Source: Sinorhizobium fredii USDA 205 (lineage in GTDB: Bacteria; Pseudomonadota; Alphaproteobacteria; Rhizobiales; Rhizobiaceae). From it: a stretch of DNA of 64,000 nucleotides. The translations under genes and the position numbers were made by a program. Numbering within the stretch: position 1 is the first letter of the stretch; each line of letters opens with the position of its first letter. A model generated the notes under the pieces. It was not told where the DNA came from. It was given only the letters and a program-made list of their open reading frames with translations, and made no database searches. This document shows positions 25,218-34,904 of the stretch, one piece after another. The stretch lies in contig NZ_AUTC01000002.1 of assembly GCF_001461695.1 (NCBI RefSeq), forward strand, positions 121,021-185,020, written 5' to 3'.

Positions 25218-26446
25218 TCGCTTTCGAAAAGGCCGCTCAACTGGCTGACGCTCGAGTGATGATCGAACTCGGCCCGCACGCGCCGTTCGGCCGCAGCCCC
25301 AAGCCTCCTGCGCAAGGCCGGATCGCGGATGAGCCGCTCGAGCGACGCAGCGAGAACGCGTGGATCCTCAGGCGGCACCACAAGGCCGTTCTCGTCATTG
25401 TTCAGCAGTTCCGGAATGCCGGATACTCGCGTCGAAACACAGGCAAGCCGTTGGCTCGACGCCTCGACCAGCACGTTCGGCAAGCCGTCGCGATCGCCGT
25501 CGACCGCGATCCGGCAGGCGAGCGCAAAAATGTCGCTTGCACGGTAGCGTGCGAGCACGTCCTTCTGGTCGAGCGCGCCGTGCCAGGTGACGCGAGGAGC
25601 AAGGCCGAGATGCTCGGCGAGCGTCCGGAGCTCCCTCGTCAGATCGCCGGCGCCGATATGCTCGAAGCGCCAGTGGAGATCGGCGGGCAGCAGCGACAGC
25701 GCCTTGAGCAGGACGTCGTAGCCCTTCTTGGCAACGGCGCGGCCGACGCTCAAGATGCGCACCGGATCGCTGGCATCCGATCCGTCGCGATTGGAGTGAT
25801 CGCCTTCGAAGCTCGGGAAACGATGCAGATCGAGGCCGTGATAGCTCAAATGCACGCGGGACTTCTCGTCCGTCAGGCTTTTGAGATGCTCGAAGCCGCT
25901 GCGCGTGCAGGTAACCGTCCAGCGCGCCCGTCCCAGCTTCTCCGACAACTCCCAATCCGATGAAGTCCAGATATCCTTGGCATGCGCCGAGCAGGTCCAG
26001 GGAACGCCGGCCATGATGCTCGCATAGGCCGTCACGGAGGCGGGAGTATGGATGAAGTGCGCATGCAGCCAGCGCGCCTCTGCCGGCCACTCGGCGAAAA
26101 GCACCAGCGCCTGGCCGAAGCGGCGGAAGCGATTGCGCGTCCAGTCGCGTCCGAGATCGCGAATGAAGGGCACCAGGGCCCGCCAGAACCCGGCCTTGGG
26201 CAGCGATTTCATCAGCGAGCGAAACACCCGCCAGGGCTCGTCATGCAGATACTCCGGCAGATAGAATACCTTGGCCCGGATCTCGTCATGGACGGGATGA
26301 CGCTTCGCGTCGGTTGGGCGCCGCAGGGCGACGAGCACTAGGTCGTGCCCTGCCCTTTCGAGGCCCAACAGTTCCTGGGCAATGAAGGTCTCGGAAAGGC
26401 GTGGGTAGCCCTTCAGCACAACGGCGATCTTTCGAGTTTGCGACAC
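25199..26446 (-). CDS. Glycosyltransferase family 4 (GT-B)
   Basis: The 415-residue protein is a retaining GT4 enzyme. It opens with VVLKGYPRLSETFIAQELLG, a start common in exopolysaccharide glycosyltransferases. SVGRAVAKKGYDVLLKAL near residue 235 begins the C-terminal domain, and VDGDRDGLPNVLVEASSQRL contains the E-x7-E-like donor motif. It begins eight bases after the stop of the preceding glycosyltransferase gene and overlaps the next, so the three are probably co-translated. Donor and acceptor sugars cannot be read from the sequence. Confidence 0.92.
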   Translation of the reverse strand: MSQTRKIAVVLKGYPRLSETFIAQELLGLERAGHDLVLVALRRPTDAKRHPVHDEIRAKVFYLPEYLHDEPWRVFRSLMKSLPKAGFWRALVPFIRDLGRDWTRNRFRRFGQALVLFAEWPAEARWLHAHFIHTPASVTAYASIMAGVPWTCSAHAKDIWTSSDWELSEKLGRARWTVTCTRSGFEHLKSLTDEKSRVHLSYHGLDLHRFPSFEGDHSNRDGSDASDPVRILSVGRAVAKKGYDVLLKALSLLPADLHWRFEHIGAGDLTRELRTLAEHLGLAPRVTWHGALDQKDVLARYRASDIFALACRIAVDGDRDGLPNVLVEASSQRLACVSTRVSGIPELLNNDENGLVVPPEDPRVLAASLERLIRDPALRRRLGAAAERRVRAEFDHHSSVSQLSGLFESEWRKSP

Positions 26447-26453
26447 GGGTATT

Positions 26454-27668
26454 TCAGCTTGTCCGCTTGACGATGCTCAGATGTTCCTTCGATCGGTGAT
26501 CGAGCCATTCCCCGACAATCCCGGAGATATGGACGAGGCCTTCGAGCCTCAGGCCATTCCTGTTAGACGAGGGCGCCGCCCGCTGCGGCAGGGCCTTGAG
26601 TGCCGCTGCGAAGCGCAGCGGGTCTTCCGCCTCGTGCGGCAGCAACATATCGACAAGGCCGAGTTCGGACGCACGCCGCGCCCGAATCAATTGTTCCTCA
26701 CGCGGCTGCAGCCGCGGCACGATGAGCGCCGGTTTGTCGAAGGACAGGATCTCGCAATAGGTGTTGTAACCGCCCATCGATACGACTCCCCGGGCGCCCG
26801 CAACAAGTTCCTCCATGCGATTGTCGAACTCGATGATCTTGATGAACGGAATACGTCCGCCCTTGCGGATCAACTTGTTGCGCTGCTTGGCGGGCATATA
26901 GGGACCGAGGACGACAAGCGCATTGTGCGTCAGGCCCGGATCCTGCTGGTAGGCGTGAATGACGTTGTGGATGAGCTCGGCGCCATCGCCGCCGCCCCCG
27001 GTCGTCACCAGAATATACTCGCCCTCCGGCCTGTGATCGGGCAATCCGTCATGCGGAACGCTTCTTTGCAGGAAGCCTACGAAATTCATGCGGTCGCGCA
27101 CCGCCGCCGGCACGTCGAGCCCGACCAGCGGGTCGTAGAAATCCGGCGGGCCGTAGACCCAGATCGCGTCGTAGAATTGCTCGATCTTGCGCATGGTGTC
27201 GCGGCGCTTCCACTCTTCCTCGAGCAGGTGCGGGGCATCCATGACTTCTCGAAGCCCGAGAACCAACCTCGTCCCGTGGGTCTTCAGATAGGTCAGCGTA
27301 TCCTCGACCTCGCCGCGCAGTCCCATCGGCTCCTTGTCGACGATGAAGATGTCCGGCTGGAAGCTCTCGGCGGTCGAGCGAATGATCGACTGACGCATCT
27401 TCAGCGTCTCGTGCAGATCGATGTGGCGGTCGAGCGACGTGTATTCGCCATTCCTGAGCTTGATGACGCTCGGGATCTTCACGAAATCGACGCGGGCCCG
27501 ATAGTCGAAGGCGCCGGCGATGGTAGCGCCGGACACGATCAGCACCTGCAGCCCGCTATAGTCCTCGACGAGCGCATGCGCGATCGCCCGACAGCGCCTG
27601 AGATGACCGAGGCCGAAGGTGTCGTGGCTGTACATGAGAATCCGGGCATCTTCGAAGCGCCGTATCAT
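26454..27668 (-). CDS. Glycosyltransferase family protein (MurG-like GT-B)
   Basis: The start is placed at ATG 27668 (MIRRFEDARILMYSHDTFGL), preceded by AAAGGTTCTTCGC; the open frame runs on upstream into the transporter gene but that part is a shadow. The 404-residue protein carries YSHDTFGLGHLRRCRAIAHA at the N-terminus, the nucleotide-binding TTGGGGDGAELI, and SMGGYNTYCEILSFDKPALI followed by a Glu-Glu-Gln motif. This layout is shared with the gene at 24036, so the two may be old paralogues. It follows the peptide-type ABC importer operon by 92 bases. Confidence 0.88.
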   Translation of the reverse strand: MIRRFEDARILMYSHDTFGLGHLRRCRAIAHALVEDYSGLQVLIVSGATIAGAFDYRARVDFVKIPSVIKLRNGEYTSLDRHIDLHETLKMRQSIIRSTAESFQPDIFIVDKEPMGLRGEVEDTLTYLKTHGTRLVLGLREVMDAPHLLEEEWKRRDTMRKIEQFYDAIWVYGPPDFYDPLVGLDVPAAVRDRMNFVGFLQRSVPHDGLPDHRPEGEYILVTTGGGGDGAELIHNVIHAYQQDPGLTHNALVVLGPYMPAKQRNKLIRKGGRIPFIKIIEFDNRMEELVAGARGVVSMGGYNTYCEILSFDKPALIVPRLQPREEQLIRARRASELGLVDMLLPHEAEDPLRFAAALKALPQRAAPSSNRNGLRLEGLVHISGIVGEWLDHRSKEHLSIVKRTS

Positions 27669-27760
27669 GCGAAGAACCTTTCTCTCATAGGTGAAAACAC
27701 CAAGTCCGCTGCAGCGCCTACTTGGATCGACCGGCGATACCGGGGTTAGCGATACCGGGG

Positions 27761-28936
27761 CTATTTGTAGGGATCTGCGGCGTCGCGCAACCCGTCTCCC
27801 AGGAAGTTGAACGCCAATATCACAAGAATGACCGGTATAGTCGGAAACAACAGCCAAGGATAGAAGGCAATCACGCTCACACTCTTTGCCTCCGTCAGCA
27901 GAATACCCCAGCTCGTGATCGGCGGGCGCAGCCCGAGGCCGAGGAAGCTGAGCGCCGTCTCGCCGAGAATCATGCCGGGAATGGAGATCGTTGCCGTGGC
28001 GATGAGATGCGACATGAAGCCCGGCACGAGATGCCGACCGATGATGCGGCTGCTCTTCGCGCCCATCAACTGAGCGGCGAGCACGTAGTCCTCTTCCCGC
28101 AGCGCAAGCAGCTTGGAGCGGACGGCACGCGCCAGGCCAGTCCAATCGAGAAGGCCGAGAATGACGGTTATGCCGAGATAGATGAGGATCGGGCTCCATG
28201 TCGCCGGCATGATCGCCGCCAGGGAAAGCCAGAGCGGAATGCTCGGTATCGACTGAAGAACTTCGATCAAACGCTGCACGACAAGGTCGAACACCCCGCC
28301 GTGATAGCCGGCTAGGCCACCGATGACGATCCCCAGCACGAAGCTGACGGTAATGCCGAGCAGCCCGATCGTCAGGGAGATCCGCGCGCCATAGATGATG
28401 CGCGACAGGACGTCGCGTCCCAGCCTGTCGCTGCCGAGCAGGAACATCTGGCCGTTTTCCGCCGGGCAGACCAGATGCACGTTGCTCTCGAACAGGCCCC
28501 AGAAGCGGTAGCTGTCGCCCCGACAGAAGAAGCGGATCGGCTGGATGTCCGCTGGATTGTCCGTGTAGTTCCGCTTCAGCGTATCCATGTCGAGTTGCAT
28601 CGTCCGCCCGTAGACGAAGGGACCGACGAAGGAGCCATCATGGAAGAAATGCACGCGTTGCGGCGGCGCGTAGATGAAATCCATGTTGCGGGTGTGCAGA
28701 TTGTAGGGCGCCAGAAACTCGCAGATCACAATCATCCCGTAGAGCGCCGCCAGGAAGATGCCGGACGCCAGCGCGACCTTGTGCCGCTTGAACTTCCACC
28801 ACATCAACCGCAGCTGCGACGCCTGATTGACGCGCACCTGCTCCTCCGTCATCACCTCGACGGAATAGGGATCGAACGGCGCCGTCGACACGTAATGCGC
28901 TAGCGGCTCGCCGGGGGCAGGAATCGGTGACGTCAC
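27761..28936 (-). CDS. Peptide-type ABC transporter permease, OppC/YejE type
   Basis: One of two inner-membrane permease subunits of a family-5 importer. The start is GTG 28936 (reading VTSPIPAPGEPLAHY), which overlaps the stop of the OppB-type gene by four bases. The protein has 391 residues. A first helix (VALASGIFLAALYGMIVICE) and a long periplasmic loop characteristic of OppC/DppC precede the core: GSDRLGRDVLSRIIYGARIS and the EAA loop LMGAKSSRIIGRHLVPGFM. It ends NFLGDGLRDAADPYK, typical of the family. The long loop of about 120 residues resembles the YejE (microcin C type) branch. Confidence 0.94.
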   Translation of the reverse strand: MTSPIPAPGEPLAHYVSTAPFDPYSVEVMTEEQVRVNQASQLRLMWWKFKRHKVALASGIFLAALYGMIVICEFLAPYNLHTRNMDFIYAPPQRVHFFHDGSFVGPFVYGRTMQLDMDTLKRNYTDNPADIQPIRFFCRGDSYRFWGLFESNVHLVCPAENGQMFLLGSDRLGRDVLSRIIYGARISLTIGLLGITVSFVLGIVIGGLAGYHGGVFDLVVQRLIEVLQSIPSIPLWLSLAAIMPATWSPILIYLGITVILGLLDWTGLARAVRSKLLALREEDYVLAAQLMGAKSSRIIGRHLVPGFMSHLIATATISIPGMILGETALSFLGLGLRPPITSWGILLTEAKSVSVIAFYPWLLFPTIPVILVILAFNFLGDGLRDAADPYK

Positions 28937-29931
28937 TTGGTGCTCCTGCCTTGCAGGCGAATTCTGGGATCGAGGACGGCGAGCGCCAAATCGGAAATCA
29001 GCACGCCGATGACCGTGAGGAACGCCAGGAACATCAGGAACGATCCGGCGAGATACATGTCCTGGCTCTGCAGCGCCTTGATCAGCATCGGCCCGGTGGT
29101 CTCGAGCGAAAGCACGATCGCCGTGATTTCCGCCCCGGAAATGATAGCCGGCAGGATCGAGCCGATGTCCGAGATGAAGAAGTTGAGCGCCATGCGCAGC
29201 GGATATTTGACGAGCGTTCGCGTCGGCGAAAGGCCCTTGGCCCGGGCGGTCACGACATATTGCTTCTGCAGTTCGTCGAGCAGGTTGGCTCTCAGCCGCC
29301 GGATCATTCCGGCGGTGCCCGCGGCGCCGACGATGATCACCGGGATCCAGATGTGTTCGAGGATGGACTTCGCCTTCGCCCAGCTCATTGGTTCGGACAG
29401 GTATTTCTGATCCATCAGATGGCCGATCGACGTGCCGAACCAGATATTGGCGAAATACATGAGGATCAGCGCCAGCATGAAGTTCGGGATGGCGATGCCG
29501 ATGAGGCCGATCAGCGAAAGGCCGTAATCGCCCCAGCTGTACTGGTTGGTCGCCGCATAGATACCGATTGGGAAGGCGATGATCCAGGTGAAGATGATCG
29601 TGAAGAACGAGACCAGGATCGTCAGCCACAACCGGTCTCCGACAACCTCGCCCACCGGCAACTCATATTCGAAGGAATAGCCGAAGTCGCCCTGCAGCAT
29701 GCCTCCGACCCAATAAATGTAGCGCAGCAGCGGCGGCTGATCGAAGCCGTATTGCTGCCTGAGCGACTCGATCTGTTCCATGTCGACGCCTTCGCCCTGC
29801 GCCCTGAGCTCGGCGATGTAGCTTTCGAAATAGTCGCCGGGCGGCAGCTCGATGATGGTGAAGACGAGCGCGGAGATGATGAGCAGGGTCGGCACCATCA
29901 CTGCGATACGCCAGAGAATGTACCGCAGCAT
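28933..29931 (-). CDS. Peptide-type ABC transporter permease, OppB/YejB type
   Basis: The 332-residue permease starts at ATG 29931 (MLRYILWRIAVMVPTLLIIS), one base after the stop of the binding-protein gene; the upstream open frame is a shadow of that gene. An extended segment (YFESYIAELRAQGEGVDMEQ) lies before the conserved YGFDQPPLLRYIYWVGGMLQ and GDFGYSF region, as in YejB. The EAA loop is VVTARAKGLSPTRTLVKYPL. It ends LAVLDPRIRLQGRSTK. It forms the translocation path with the OppC-type subunit. Confidence 0.94.
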   Translation of the reverse strand: MLRYILWRIAVMVPTLLIISALVFTIIELPPGDYFESYIAELRAQGEGVDMEQIESLRQQYGFDQPPLLRYIYWVGGMLQGDFGYSFEYELPVGEVVGDRLWLTILVSFFTIIFTWIIAFPIGIYAATNQYSWGDYGLSLIGLIGIAIPNFMLALILMYFANIWFGTSIGHLMDQKYLSEPMSWAKAKSILEHIWIPVIIVGAAGTAGMIRRLRANLLDELQKQYVVTARAKGLSPTRTLVKYPLRMALNFFISDIGSILPAIISGAEITAIVLSLETTGPMLIKALQSQDMYLAGSFLMFLAFLTVIGVLISDLALAVLDPRIRLQGRSTK

Positions 29932-29932
29932 C

Positions 29933-31834
29933 TCAGCTATCCTGTTCCAGCCAGAACGTATCCGGCTTGTAGGCACCGAAGTAACTCGTCGGGTCGAAGC
30001 CCCAAAGCGCCTCTTCCGGCATGTTGCGCAGCCTCGTCGTGACGAGGATCGGCTGAAGCGAACCGTTGACGAGGCCGATCGAGAAGACCTGGTCCGTGTA
30101 GATGGACAGCATCTGCCGCCATATGTCCGCCCGCTCCGCATCATCGGCGGAGTGCCGCCAGCGCTTGAGCAGGGCGAGAAGCTCGACGACCGGCTCCAGG
30201 TCGGGTGCCTCGCCCATTTCGCCGTGCGAGATGTAGTTCAGGCCCCAGACCGGCCATTGCAGCTTGTCATCGGCTGTCGGCGCGAGTTCGCCCGGATTCA
30301 TGTCCGCCGTCGGCACGCCGTTGTCGATGCCGAACCACATGGACATGGTGATCTCGCCGCCGACGGCCCGGCTGCGGAAGGTGTCGCGCTGCGAGGTCCG
30401 AATGAAGAGCGAGATACCGACCTTCTGCCAATAGTCGGTGATGAGTTGCAGCACATCCGTGTCGAGCGTGCTTTCGCCGGGCGTTTCCACGACGATCTGG
30501 GCCCTGCGGCCATCGGGCAGGATGCGGATGCCGTCGCTGTCGCGCTTTGCAAGGCCGGCCTGGTCGAGCAGGGCATTGGCCTGGTCCGGGTCATGGGCGA
30601 TCCAGGCGTTCGCGAACTCGGGTCGGAACAGTGGACTATCCGGCAGGACCGTGTCGGCGCTCTCTTTCGTCAGCCCATAGAAGACCGCCTTGTTGATCTC
30701 CCGCCTGTCGATCGCCAGCGACAGGGCGCGGCGGACCCGCACGTCTCTCAAGAGCGGCCGCCACACCGGGTCGGCGCAGTTGAGATTGGGAAGCAGCGCC
30801 AGGCGCGAGCCGGAGGTCTTCTTCCACAGCTTGACCTTCACGAGATAGCGCTTTTCCGCATCCTTCAGGTAGGTATAGTCGATGAAGTCGATGCCCGCCG
30901 CCTGCAAGTCGCTCTCGCCGGTCCCCGCCTTTGCCGGAATGAGCGCCGACGAACTGACGCTGAGCACGAACTTGTCGATGTAGGGTAGCTGCAGGCCGTT
31001 CTCGTCAACCCGGTGGAAGAACGGATTGCGCTCGAAGATGAACTGTTCGGCCGGCAGCGGCGTGGTGTTGCGCCACGGGTCGAGGGTGGGCAGATCCGGG
31101 TTCTCCGGCCGATAGGAGCGCGCCATGCGCTGGTGAAGCTGGTGCCATTTCTTGACCCTCTCCTCCTTCATCAGCACCTTCAGCTTGTCCTCTTCCTGGT
31201 ATTTCTTGTGGAACTGCTTGAGATAGGCGGAGGGCATGGCGAGAACCAGCGGCTGCGGCGCCGCTAGTTTCTGCAGGAAGTCCGGATTGGGCACCGCCCA
31301 GGAATAGCGCAGCGTGCGTTCGTCGAGGACCTCGAACTTCGCCGCCTCGCCGTCCATGACCATCGCCGTGGGCAGACCGGCTGGTGACAGGTCCTCGTTG
31401 AGCAGCACGTCCTCGAAGCAGTAGCGGAAGTCCTCGGCCGTCAGCGGCGTGCCGTCCGACCACCTGTGCCCCTCGCGCAGATGGAAGGTGAAAATCCGGT
31501 CCTCGACCGTCTCATAGCGCTCCAGCACGTCCGGGTGGAGTTTGAGCGTCTCGTCATAGCCGACCAGCCGGGCATAGCCGTAGATCGTCATCAGACGAAT
31601 GTCCTTGGCGCTGCCGATCAGGCTGCGGATTGTCCCGCCATGCTGGCCAGGTTGTCGACCCATCGCCGCGATATCGATCACCCGCGGCGTTTTCGGCAGG
31701 CGTTCGTTCACCGGCGGAAGCTTGCCTTCGGCGACAAGCGGCGCCAGCGCGTCGGCCCCGCCCGCGGCGGCGAGCAAAACCTTCGGCAGAGCGGTGGAAG
31801 CGAGGATGGCGAGTGCTGTTCTTCGGGTAATCAC
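29933..31834 (-). CDS. Extracellular solute-binding protein, family 5 (peptide/opine type)
   Basis: The periplasmic receptor of the importer. The start is GTG 31834 ([20 protein letters not shown]), with AAGGGAG eight bases upstream and a four-base overlap with the ATPase stop. The first residues carry a twin-arginine-like signal (TRRTALAIL). The 633-residue length is at the large end, as for YejA-like binding proteins. Family-5 features include [20 protein letters not shown], then [10 protein letters not shown], and further on [20 protein letters not shown]. The substrate may be a peptide or other large solute; the downstream glycosyltransferases raise the possibility of a glycan fragment. 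Confidence 0.93.
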   Translation of the reverse strand: MITRRTALAILASTALPKVLLAAAGGADALAPLVAEGKLPPVNERLPKTPRVIDIAAMGRQPGQHGGTIRSLIGSAKDIRLMTIYGYARLVGYDETLKLHPDVLERYETVEDRIFTFHLREGHRWSDGTPLTAEDFRYCFEDVLLNEDLSPAGLPTAMVMDGEAAKFEVLDERTLRYSWAVPNPDFLQKLAAPQPLVLAMPSAYLKQFHKKYQEEDKLKVLMKEERVKKWHQLHQRMARSYRPENPDLPTLDPWRNTTPLPAEQFIFERNPFFHRVDENGLQLPYIDKFVLSVSSSALIPAKAGTGESDLQAAGIDFIDYTYLKDAEKRYLVKVKLWKKTSGSRLALLPNLNCADPVWRPLLRDVRVRRALSLAIDRREINKAVFYGLTKESADTVLPDSPLFRPEFANAWIAHDPDQANALLDQAGLAKRDSDGIRILPDGRRAQIVVETPGESTLDTDVLQLITDYWQKVGISLFIRTSQRDTFRSRAVGGEITMSMWFGIDNGVPTADMNPGELAPTADDKLQWPVWGLNYISHGEMGEAPDLEPVVELLALLKRWRHSADDAERADIWRQMLSIYTDQVFSIGLVNGSLQPILVTTRLRNMPEEALWGFDPTSYFGAYKPDTFWLEQDS

Positions 31835-33723
31835 AAGCGTAACTCCCTTGCATCTGCCGATTTCCGGGCGAGCACATAGTGACCGCCGCCGAGATCGGCC
31901 GGAAAGAGAGCGTTCTCCTCGCCGCCGTCCGAGAATTGCGCTCCCCACTGACGCTGGTCCGAGCCCCCGCTCGCCTGAAGCGAGTCGAAGTCGAGTTTCC
32001 GATCCAGATCGGGATAGGGTACGGCTGCCAGCAGCGATTTGGTATATGGATGAACCGGATTGCGCATCAGCACCTCGCGCGGTGCGAGTTCGACGATCCG
32101 CCCCGCACACATCACGGCGATGCGGTCGGCCATATAATCGACCACCGCGAGGTTGTGCGAGATGAACAGCATCGTCAGGCCGAGTTCCTTCTGCAGATCC
32201 TTGAGAAGGTTGAGGATCTGGGCCTGGACGGAAACGTCGAGAGCCGAAACCGGCTCGTCGCAGATCAGGAGCTGGGGAACGAGCGCGAGCGCCCGGGCGA
32301 TGCCGATGCGCTGCCTCTGACCACCGGAGAAACTGTGCGGATAGCGATTGATGAACCGCTGGTCGAGGCCGACCGCCTGCAACAGGGAGCGGACGGTCTC
32401 GACCCGCGATTTCGGGTTGCCCCGCCCGTGGATCTCGAGCGGCTCGCTGAGGATGTTCTTGACCGTCATTCGCGGCGAAAGCGACGAGACCGGATCCTGG
32501 AAAACCATCTGGATCTTGGCGCGCAGTGCCTTGAGTTCTGCGCCATCGAGCTTCAGGACGTCGACGGCGCCCTCCCCGTCGTCGAAGGTGACCGAACCCT
32601 GGTCGGGCGTCACCGCGCGCATCAGGATCTTGCTGACGGTCGTCTTGCCGCAGCCGCTTTCACCGACAAGCCCCAGGCATTCGCCGCGACGGATGTCGAA
32701 GCTGACATCATCGACGGCGCGGTGACGCGACGTGCTGCCGCTGCCAAACCAGCCGGACGAACGCGTCGAATACGTCTTGCACAAATTGCGAACCGAGACG
32801 AGCACGTCCGGTCCGGTGGCTTTCGTGGCTCCCTGGCGTCCAAGAAGCGTCCCGGCCTTGACCGGCACTTCGCGAAGCGCCTTCAGCCTTTCGCCCGGCT
32901 TCATATCGAAATGCGGCACGGCCGCCATCAGCCCCTTGAGATAGGGATGCTGCGGGTTGCGGAAGATCGCGTCGACCGGCCCCGCCTCAACGATATCGCC
33001 GTGATAGATGACGACGACTTCGTCGGCCATGTTGGCGACGACCCCAAGGTCATGCGTGATCAGCAGCATGGCCATGTTGAGCTTGGACTGGAGCTCGCGC
33101 AGCAACTGCAGAATTTGCGCCTGAACCGTCACGTCGAGCGCCGTCGTCGGCTCGTCGGCGATCAGCAGTGCCGGACGGCAGATCAGCGCCATGGCGATCA
33201 TCGCCCTTTGCCGCATTCCGCCGGAAAGCTCGAAGGGGTACATGTCATAGGCCCGCTTCGGATTGGCGAAACCGACATCGCCCAGAAGCTCCTCGGTGCG
33301 CGCCCGCCGCTCCGCCTTGTCTGCGTCCGTATGGATCTGCAGCACTTCGGAAATCTGGTTGCCGATCCTGTGGAGTGGCGAGAGCGAGGTCATCGGCTCC
33401 TGGAAGATCTTGCTGATGCGCGCGCCGCGGATCTCCTGGATCTCGCTTCCATCGGTTTCAAGCGAGAGCAGATCGACCGGCTTTGCCCCGGCTGCCGTAT
33501 CGTTGAACAGGACCCGGCCACTTACCTTGGCGACGCTCGGCAGGATACCCATGACCGCCTGGCTGATCGCCGATTTGCCCGAACCGGACTCGCCGACGAG
33601 CGCTGTCACCTTGCCCGGCGAAATCCTGAAATTCGCTCCCCGGACGGCCTCCACTTCGCCGCCAAGCACGGAGAATGTGATCCGCAGACCCTCAACCCTT
33701 AGCAGGTCCGCTGCTGAAGTCAT
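31831..33723 (-). CDS. Peptide-type ABC transporter ATP-binding protein, fused OppD-OppF
   Basis: The 630-residue protein fuses both ATPase subunits of an oligopeptide-type importer. Domain 1 has Walker [11 protein letters not shown], signature [15 protein letters not shown] and Walker [13 protein letters not shown]. Domain 2 has Walker [11 protein letters not shown], signature [15 protein letters not shown] and [12 protein letters not shown]. Each domain ends with the oligopeptide-type tail ([15 protein letters not shown] and [15 protein letters not shown]). As the first gene of the operon it is followed by the binding protein with a GTGA overlap; this ATPase-first order resembles neither yej nor opp of E. 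coli. Confidence 0.96.
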   Translation of the reverse strand: MTSAADLLRVEGLRITFSVLGGEVEAVRGANFRISPGKVTALVGESGSGKSAISQAVMGILPSVAKVSGRVLFNDTAAGAKPVDLLSLETDGSEIQEIRGARISKIFQEPMTSLSPLHRIGNQISEVLQIHTDADKAERRARTEELLGDVGFANPKRAYDMYPFELSGGMRQRAMIAMALICRPALLIADEPTTALDVTVQAQILQLLRELQSKLNMAMLLITHDLGVVANMADEVVVIYHGDIVEAGPVDAIFRNPQHPYLKGLMAAVPHFDMKPGERLKALREVPVKAGTLLGRQGATKATGPDVLVSVRNLCKTYSTRSSGWFGSGSTSRHRAVDDVSFDIRRGECLGLVGESGCGKTTVSKILMRAVTPDQGSVTFDDGEGAVDVLKLDGAELKALRAKIQMVFQDPVSSLSPRMTVKNILSEPLEIHGRGNPKSRVETVRSLLQAVGLDQRFINRYPHSFSGGQRQRIGIARALALVPQLLICDEPVSALDVSVQAQILNLLKDLQKELGLTMLFISHNLAVVDYMADRIAVMCAGRIVELAPREVLMRNPVHPYTKSLLAAVPYPDLDRKLDFDSLQASGGSDQRQWGAQFSDGGEENALFPADLGGGHYVLARKSADARELRL

Positions 33724-33780
33724 TGCAACACACCACCCTCATTACCCCTCCTGCACGATACCTTGCCGTCCGGCACGGTA

Positions 33781-33832
33781 TTATGCAGCAATTTCAAGTG
33801 TCACAGCGACCCTGAGCCCCGCGGCGCTGTAG
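33781..33832. repeat. Partial RIME (right palindrome only)
   Basis: TTATGCAGCAATTTCAAGTG, then TCACAGCGACCCTGAGCCCC and GCGGCGCTGTAG match the linker and right palindrome of the full copies; the left palindrome is missing. It lies in the gap upstream of the oligopeptide-type transporter operon (33724-33928), which holds no other visible feature. Confidence 0.7.
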
Positions 33833-33928
33833 CGTACGCCACTGGCGAAACAGTAGCTTAGCTTCCGCAGGCTGTCCAGCATACCACGGGGCGGCGGCGA
33901 GGCAGGGTTCGGAAGCCGACGCCGGATC

Positions 33929-34897
33929 TCAAGGAAAGGGACAAACGCCGTCCGTCAGGACATCGGCACAGCGCGGCGAGCGGCGGAAGTCGTCGTAATA
34001 GAGCGTCCAATCGGTCGTGTCGGCCGCGCGATAGGGGCCGAACTTGAAATACTGATTCTCTCCCAGTCCCTTGTCGGCGTGGCCGATATGCCCCTTGACC
34101 GTTATGATCGGCTTACCATTGGCAAACAGCTCTATGTGCCCTGTGCCATCCGGCCCAGGCTTTGTGAAGATCGCGAAATCGATCCAGCCGGAATTCGGTT
34201 CCGGGAGAGCATTGCCATGACTGGTGACCGTCACCGCCTTGGTACAGGAATTGAATAGGCTGCTATCCGGCGTCGTCCAGTTTGGATCCGTGGCAACCAG
34301 GATGCGCACCTGGTTGACGTCTGGCCGGACCCAGGCCGGCACCTCACCCGGTCCGCAGCGGGCCGGCGTGCCCTCCGGTCCGGTGGACACCGGCGGCTGA
34401 TAATTGGTCTCGACCGTGGCGAAGAGCTTTCCGAGGTCCATGCGCAGCGCCAGAAAAGGGCTGAAATCCCCGTCGGCGCCGGGGTCGATCTCGCGCTTCC
34501 ACTGCGCGATCAGATATCGATGGTCACCGCTCGGAATGGGGTCCTCGAACTTGACGGCGAAGCCATACCAGACGCCCTGATCGTAGGGGACGCGCAGGGC
34601 CGTCTTTTCCCAGATTTCCGCCCTCTCGCTGCAGCCGTCGTCCAAGGTCGGGCAATGCGGCACGACGCTGAGCTTCAGCCCGCCATTGCCGGTTCGTTTG
34701 ACCCCACTCTGAAACTCGACGGTTCCGGCGCTCTGCTCGAAATTCTCGCGATAGTAGAGGCCGCCCTCGGGCGCAAAGTCATTCCCTTCGAAACCGTCGA
34801 CCAGCTTCTGCTCCAGAGGCGGTTGTTGCTGCAGCGCTTGAGCATTTGCGATGCTCGGTACGAGAAGAGTGGCGGCCAGCAAAGCTACGCGAAACAT
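33929..34897 (-). CDS. Secreted polysaccharide-lyase-like protein
   Basis: The 322-residue protein has a signal peptide (MFRVALLAATLLVPSIANAQ). The mature part looks like the beta-jelly-roll found in heparin-lyase-I-like and glucuronan-lyase-like proteins. Supporting segments are FEGNDFAPEGGLYYRENFEQ, CSERAEIWEKTALRVPYDQG with VWYGFAVKFEDPI, HRYLIAQWKRE, and near the end HIELFANGKPIITVKG and YYDDFRR. Members cleave acidic polysaccharides by beta-elimination. Six or more Cys residues suggest disulfides in the periplasm. It lies seven bases after the cyclase-like gene, so the two may form an operon. Substrate and activity are unproven. Confidence 0.75.
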   Translation of the reverse strand: MFRVALLAATLLVPSIANAQALQQQPPLEQKLVDGFEGNDFAPEGGLYYRENFEQSAGTVEFQSGVKRTGNGGLKLSVVPHCPTLDDGCSERAEIWEKTALRVPYDQGVWYGFAVKFEDPIPSGDHRYLIAQWKREIDPGADGDFSPFLALRMDLGKLFATVETNYQPPVSTGPEGTPARCGPGEVPAWVRPDVNQVRILVATDPNWTTPDSSLFNSCTKAVTVTSHGNALPEPNSGWIDFAIFTKPGPDGTGHIELFANGKPIITVKGHIGHADKGLGENQYFKFGPYRAADTTDWTLYYDDFRRSPRCADVLTDGVCPFP

Positions 34898-34904
34898 ATA
34901 TCCC

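Noticed and set aside
27669..28199. N-terminal extension of the MurG-like glycosyltransferase
   Set aside because: It overlaps the permease gene and is unlike any glycosyltransferase; ATG 27668 begins the conserved domain.
28937..29629. N-terminal extension of the OppC-type permease frame upstream of 28936
   Set aside because: The extension overlaps the OppB-type gene in another frame and has no membrane or family features; GTG 28936 with the GTGA overlap fits operon layout better.
31835..32110. N-terminal extension of the solute-binding protein
   Set aside because: It lies inside the ATPase gene and lacks a signal peptide; the GTG at 31834 begins a proper export signal.
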